Source: a virus. From it: DNA of 59,515 nt. The position numbers and the translations under genes are program-made. The notes beneath the pieces are model-generated. The model was not told the origin of the DNA and searched no databases. It worked only from the letters and a program-made list of their open reading frames with translations. The stretch lies in the IMG/VR virus record IMGVR_UViG_3300022699_000433, positions 1-59,515 of that record. One strand, 5' to 3'. Within the stretch, counting starts at the first letter, position 1, and every line of letters begins with the position of its first letter. Positions 57,952-59,515 of this stretch are shown here, piece by piece.

Positions 57952-59515
57952 ATGCCTCTGTTCAACACACTGGAGGAATTCGAAACAAGTCTCGGTGAAG
58001 GGATCCGGGAACTCCAAACAAAAGAAACACGGTTCCGGTCTACCGAGGAGTTTGAAAAGGCGTTGTACGGCGAGCATCCGCCTGCGGGTCTGCGCAATGC
58101 AGAAGAAAAGGCCGCCCTCGAACAGCGCGGCGTTCTCGGTGAAACTGTATCGGCACTGGGGGCAGGCCTCGTGGGTACCGCCGAGGCCGTCAGCGGCACC
58201 GCGGAGATGTTGCACGTCCCGGGAGCGGAAACCGCCCGCGAGTTTTGGCAAGAGTTGGGCGAACATGAAGCCTTACGAAGGCCGGAATATCTGGCAGAGG
58301 GTACGGTACTTGAGCACCCCGCACGCCTGATTGACTGGCGATGGTGGACCAGGAGCTTGGCGGAAAACGCACCGAACATGGCGGCTATGATGCTCCCCGG
58401 TTTAATGGTTATGAAAGGCGCCAAGCTGCTCGGATGGGGCACCCGGGCGATCAAAACCGCCGGTTTGGCAGGGGCTTGGTCCGGCGCCGCCACGGTGGAG
58501 GCGGGCTATGCCTACAGCCAGGCAAAGCGCGAGATGATGGAGCAGGGCTACAGTGAAGAGGACGCCGAGCGGACGGCATCAGCCGAGGGACTGGTAACCG
58601 GGGTGGTGAACGCCACGCTCGAGGTGCTGCCTTTTAAAGCGCTGTTCTTAAATAAAGTGGGTGCCCCCCGGATCTTAAAACGGATTATCCGCCAGGGATG
58701 GATCGAAGGATCCACGGAAACCGCACAGGAGGCGGTGAATATCTTTGTGGAGAAATTGGGCCACAAGCCGGATCAGGAGCTCTCGGACAATATCGGCAGG
58801 CTCATCGAATCCGGCCTGATCGGCGCGGCCCTGGGCGGCGGCGCCGCCCTCACCCTGGGTAAATACGCCGCCGAGGAAGAAGAGGAAGAAGCCAAGCCCC
58901 GAACAGAGATACGAGACGCATCCGGCATGCCCCACGCCGGCGACACGGTCATGGACATTGCCCAGGACGAATCACGCACCGAGGCGGTCGCCGAACGAAA
59001 CGAAGCCGACGAACAGGAGGCGATCAGAAAAAACGCCCGGGATCTCCTGAACAACATCATGGCCGAGGACGAAGCCGATCGGAGCCTGGAGGAGGCCCGG
59101 GCCGCTGAAGCAGAGACCCCGGACGTCGCAGCAGCCGAGCAGCCCGCACCGGGTCCGGAAGAAACGCCCTATACAGCCGAGTTCGCCCATTGGTGGGAAC
59201 CGGCTCCCGGCATGGAGCCGAAAGCCTTTTATAGCGTTACCGGCGGGAAATACGGCGAGAAGGCGAGCCACGTTTCGGCCCAAACGTTGAAAAAGCTCGG
59301 CGTCGAGATCCCCGAAACACCGCCTTCGCCGGAGACAGTTGCACCTGCGGAAAAAGAGCATGAAGCTTCGTTTGACGACATGGTGGACGAGGCCCGGCGC
59401 TGGAAGGGCGCGGCACGCAAGGCGGAGCGGGCTTACTCGGAAGCGGACAAAAAAGCCCGGCTGCGGCACTCGCGGATGACCACCAAGGGCGACCTCGACG
59501 CCTATTTGATGAAAC
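57952..59515 (+). CDS. Large virion protein, truncated by the window edge
   Basis: The frame starts at ATG 57952, nine bases after the previous stop, and is open for 521 codons to the end of the window, so the real protein is larger. The N-terminus (LEEFETSLGEGIRELQ) is helical, with hydrophobic stretches near 145-180 (NMAAMMLPGLMVMKGAKLLG) and 285-300 (GLIGAALGGGAALTLG) that could insert in membranes. Acidic, Ala/Glu-rich linkers follow. This fits giant internal or polyvalent virion proteins, but no domain is identified. Confidence 0.6.
   Translation, partial: MPLFNTLEEFETSLGEGIRELQTKETRFRSTEEFEKALYGEHPPAGLRNAEEKAALEQRGVLGETVSALGAGLVGTAEAVSGTAEMLHVPGAETAREFWQELGEHEALRRPEYLAEGTVLEHPARLIDWRWWTRSLAENAPNMAAMMLPGLMVMKGAKLLGWGTRAIKTAGLAGAWSGAATVEAGYAYSQAKREMMEQGYSEEDAERTASAEGLVTGVVNATLEVLPFKALFLNKVGAPRILKRIIRQGWIEGSTETAQEAVNIFVEKLGHKPDQELSDNIGRLIESGLIGAALGGGAALTLGKYAAEEEEEEAKPRTEIRDASGMPHAGDTVMDIAQDESRTEAVAERNEADEQEAIRKNARDLLNNIMAEDEADRSLEEARAAEAETPDVAAAEQPAPGPEETPYTAEFAHWWEPAPGMEPKAFYSVTGGKYGEKASHVSAQTLKKLGVEIPETPPSPETVAPAEKEHEASFDDMVDEARRWKGAARKAERAYSEADKKARLRHSRMTTKGDLDAYLMK

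Larger units (their letters stand above)
17532..59515. mobile_element. Temperate short-tailed prophage (right end outside window)
   Basis: From the tRNA-Pro fragment onward come an integrase, repressor and Cro-like regulator, early genes, replication genes with a putative origin, a cargo region, and a complete head and internal-protein module, ordered as in temperate phages. No lysis genes or right attachment site are inside the window, so the element continues past 59515. Confidence 0.85.

Overview
The window looks like bacterial chromosome with two mobile segments side by side, on either side of a tRNA-Pro attachment site near 17.5 kb. The bacterium is probably a Gram-negative of the former Deltaproteobacteria. 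That guess rests only on gene style and a small conserved protein at 16940-17083; no rRNA or housekeeping gene is present to confirm it.

Region 1 (1-15.5 kb, all minus strand) is a complete type I BREX phage-defence operon. In transcription order it is brxA, brxB, brxC, pglX, an AlbA_2/histidine-kinase-like-ATPase gene, pglZ and brxL. Most genes overlap or abut. The AlbA_2 gene is not part of the textbook six-gene set, yet it is coupled by overlap to both neighbours. The second half of pglX is visibly AT-richer than its flanks, which suggests an exchanged specificity region.

Region 2 (15.5-17.6 kb) is a decayed junction. It holds a RadC C-terminal fragment, a dispersed repeat, a strong hairpin, two small genes, the C-terminal remnant of an older tyrosine integrase, and the displaced 3' part of a tRNA-Pro gene (anticodon CGG, CCA encoded). 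The next element's integrase starts immediately beyond it.

Region 3 (17.5 kb to the end, at least 42 kb) is a temperate phage whose right end lies outside the window. It reads integrase, repressor, divergent promoter, Cro-like regulator, many small early genes, a DEDD exonuclease, an AEP-type primase and an SF3 helicase. Next comes a probable replication origin (a perfect 26-bp inverted repeat made of 9-bp iterons around an AT-rich core), then a serine recombinase. The late module (39.8-59.5 kb, plus strand) encodes terminase, portal, scaffold, an N4-gp56-type capsid protein, adaptors, a very large tail/structural protein and internal virion proteins. No tape measure, tube or sheath gene was seen, so a short-tailed virion is likely.

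Region 4 (28.3-39.2 kb) is an AT-rich cargo block lying between the replication and late modules. It carries two genes with HEPN-like motifs, an FRG-domain gene, a membrane protein, a restriction-modification set (HNH nuclease, Vsr, C5 methyltransferase), a GIY-YIG/DUF4357 protein, an HNH protein and unknown genes. Three imperfect palindromes in it have the size, GTT/AAC cores, extrahelical bases and gene-end placement of integron attC sites, but no integron integrase is visible. The most interesting reading is a prophage that hosts an integrase-less array of integron-type gene cassettes enriched in probable defence functions. All functions are inferred from sequence by eye; no database or structure search was run.
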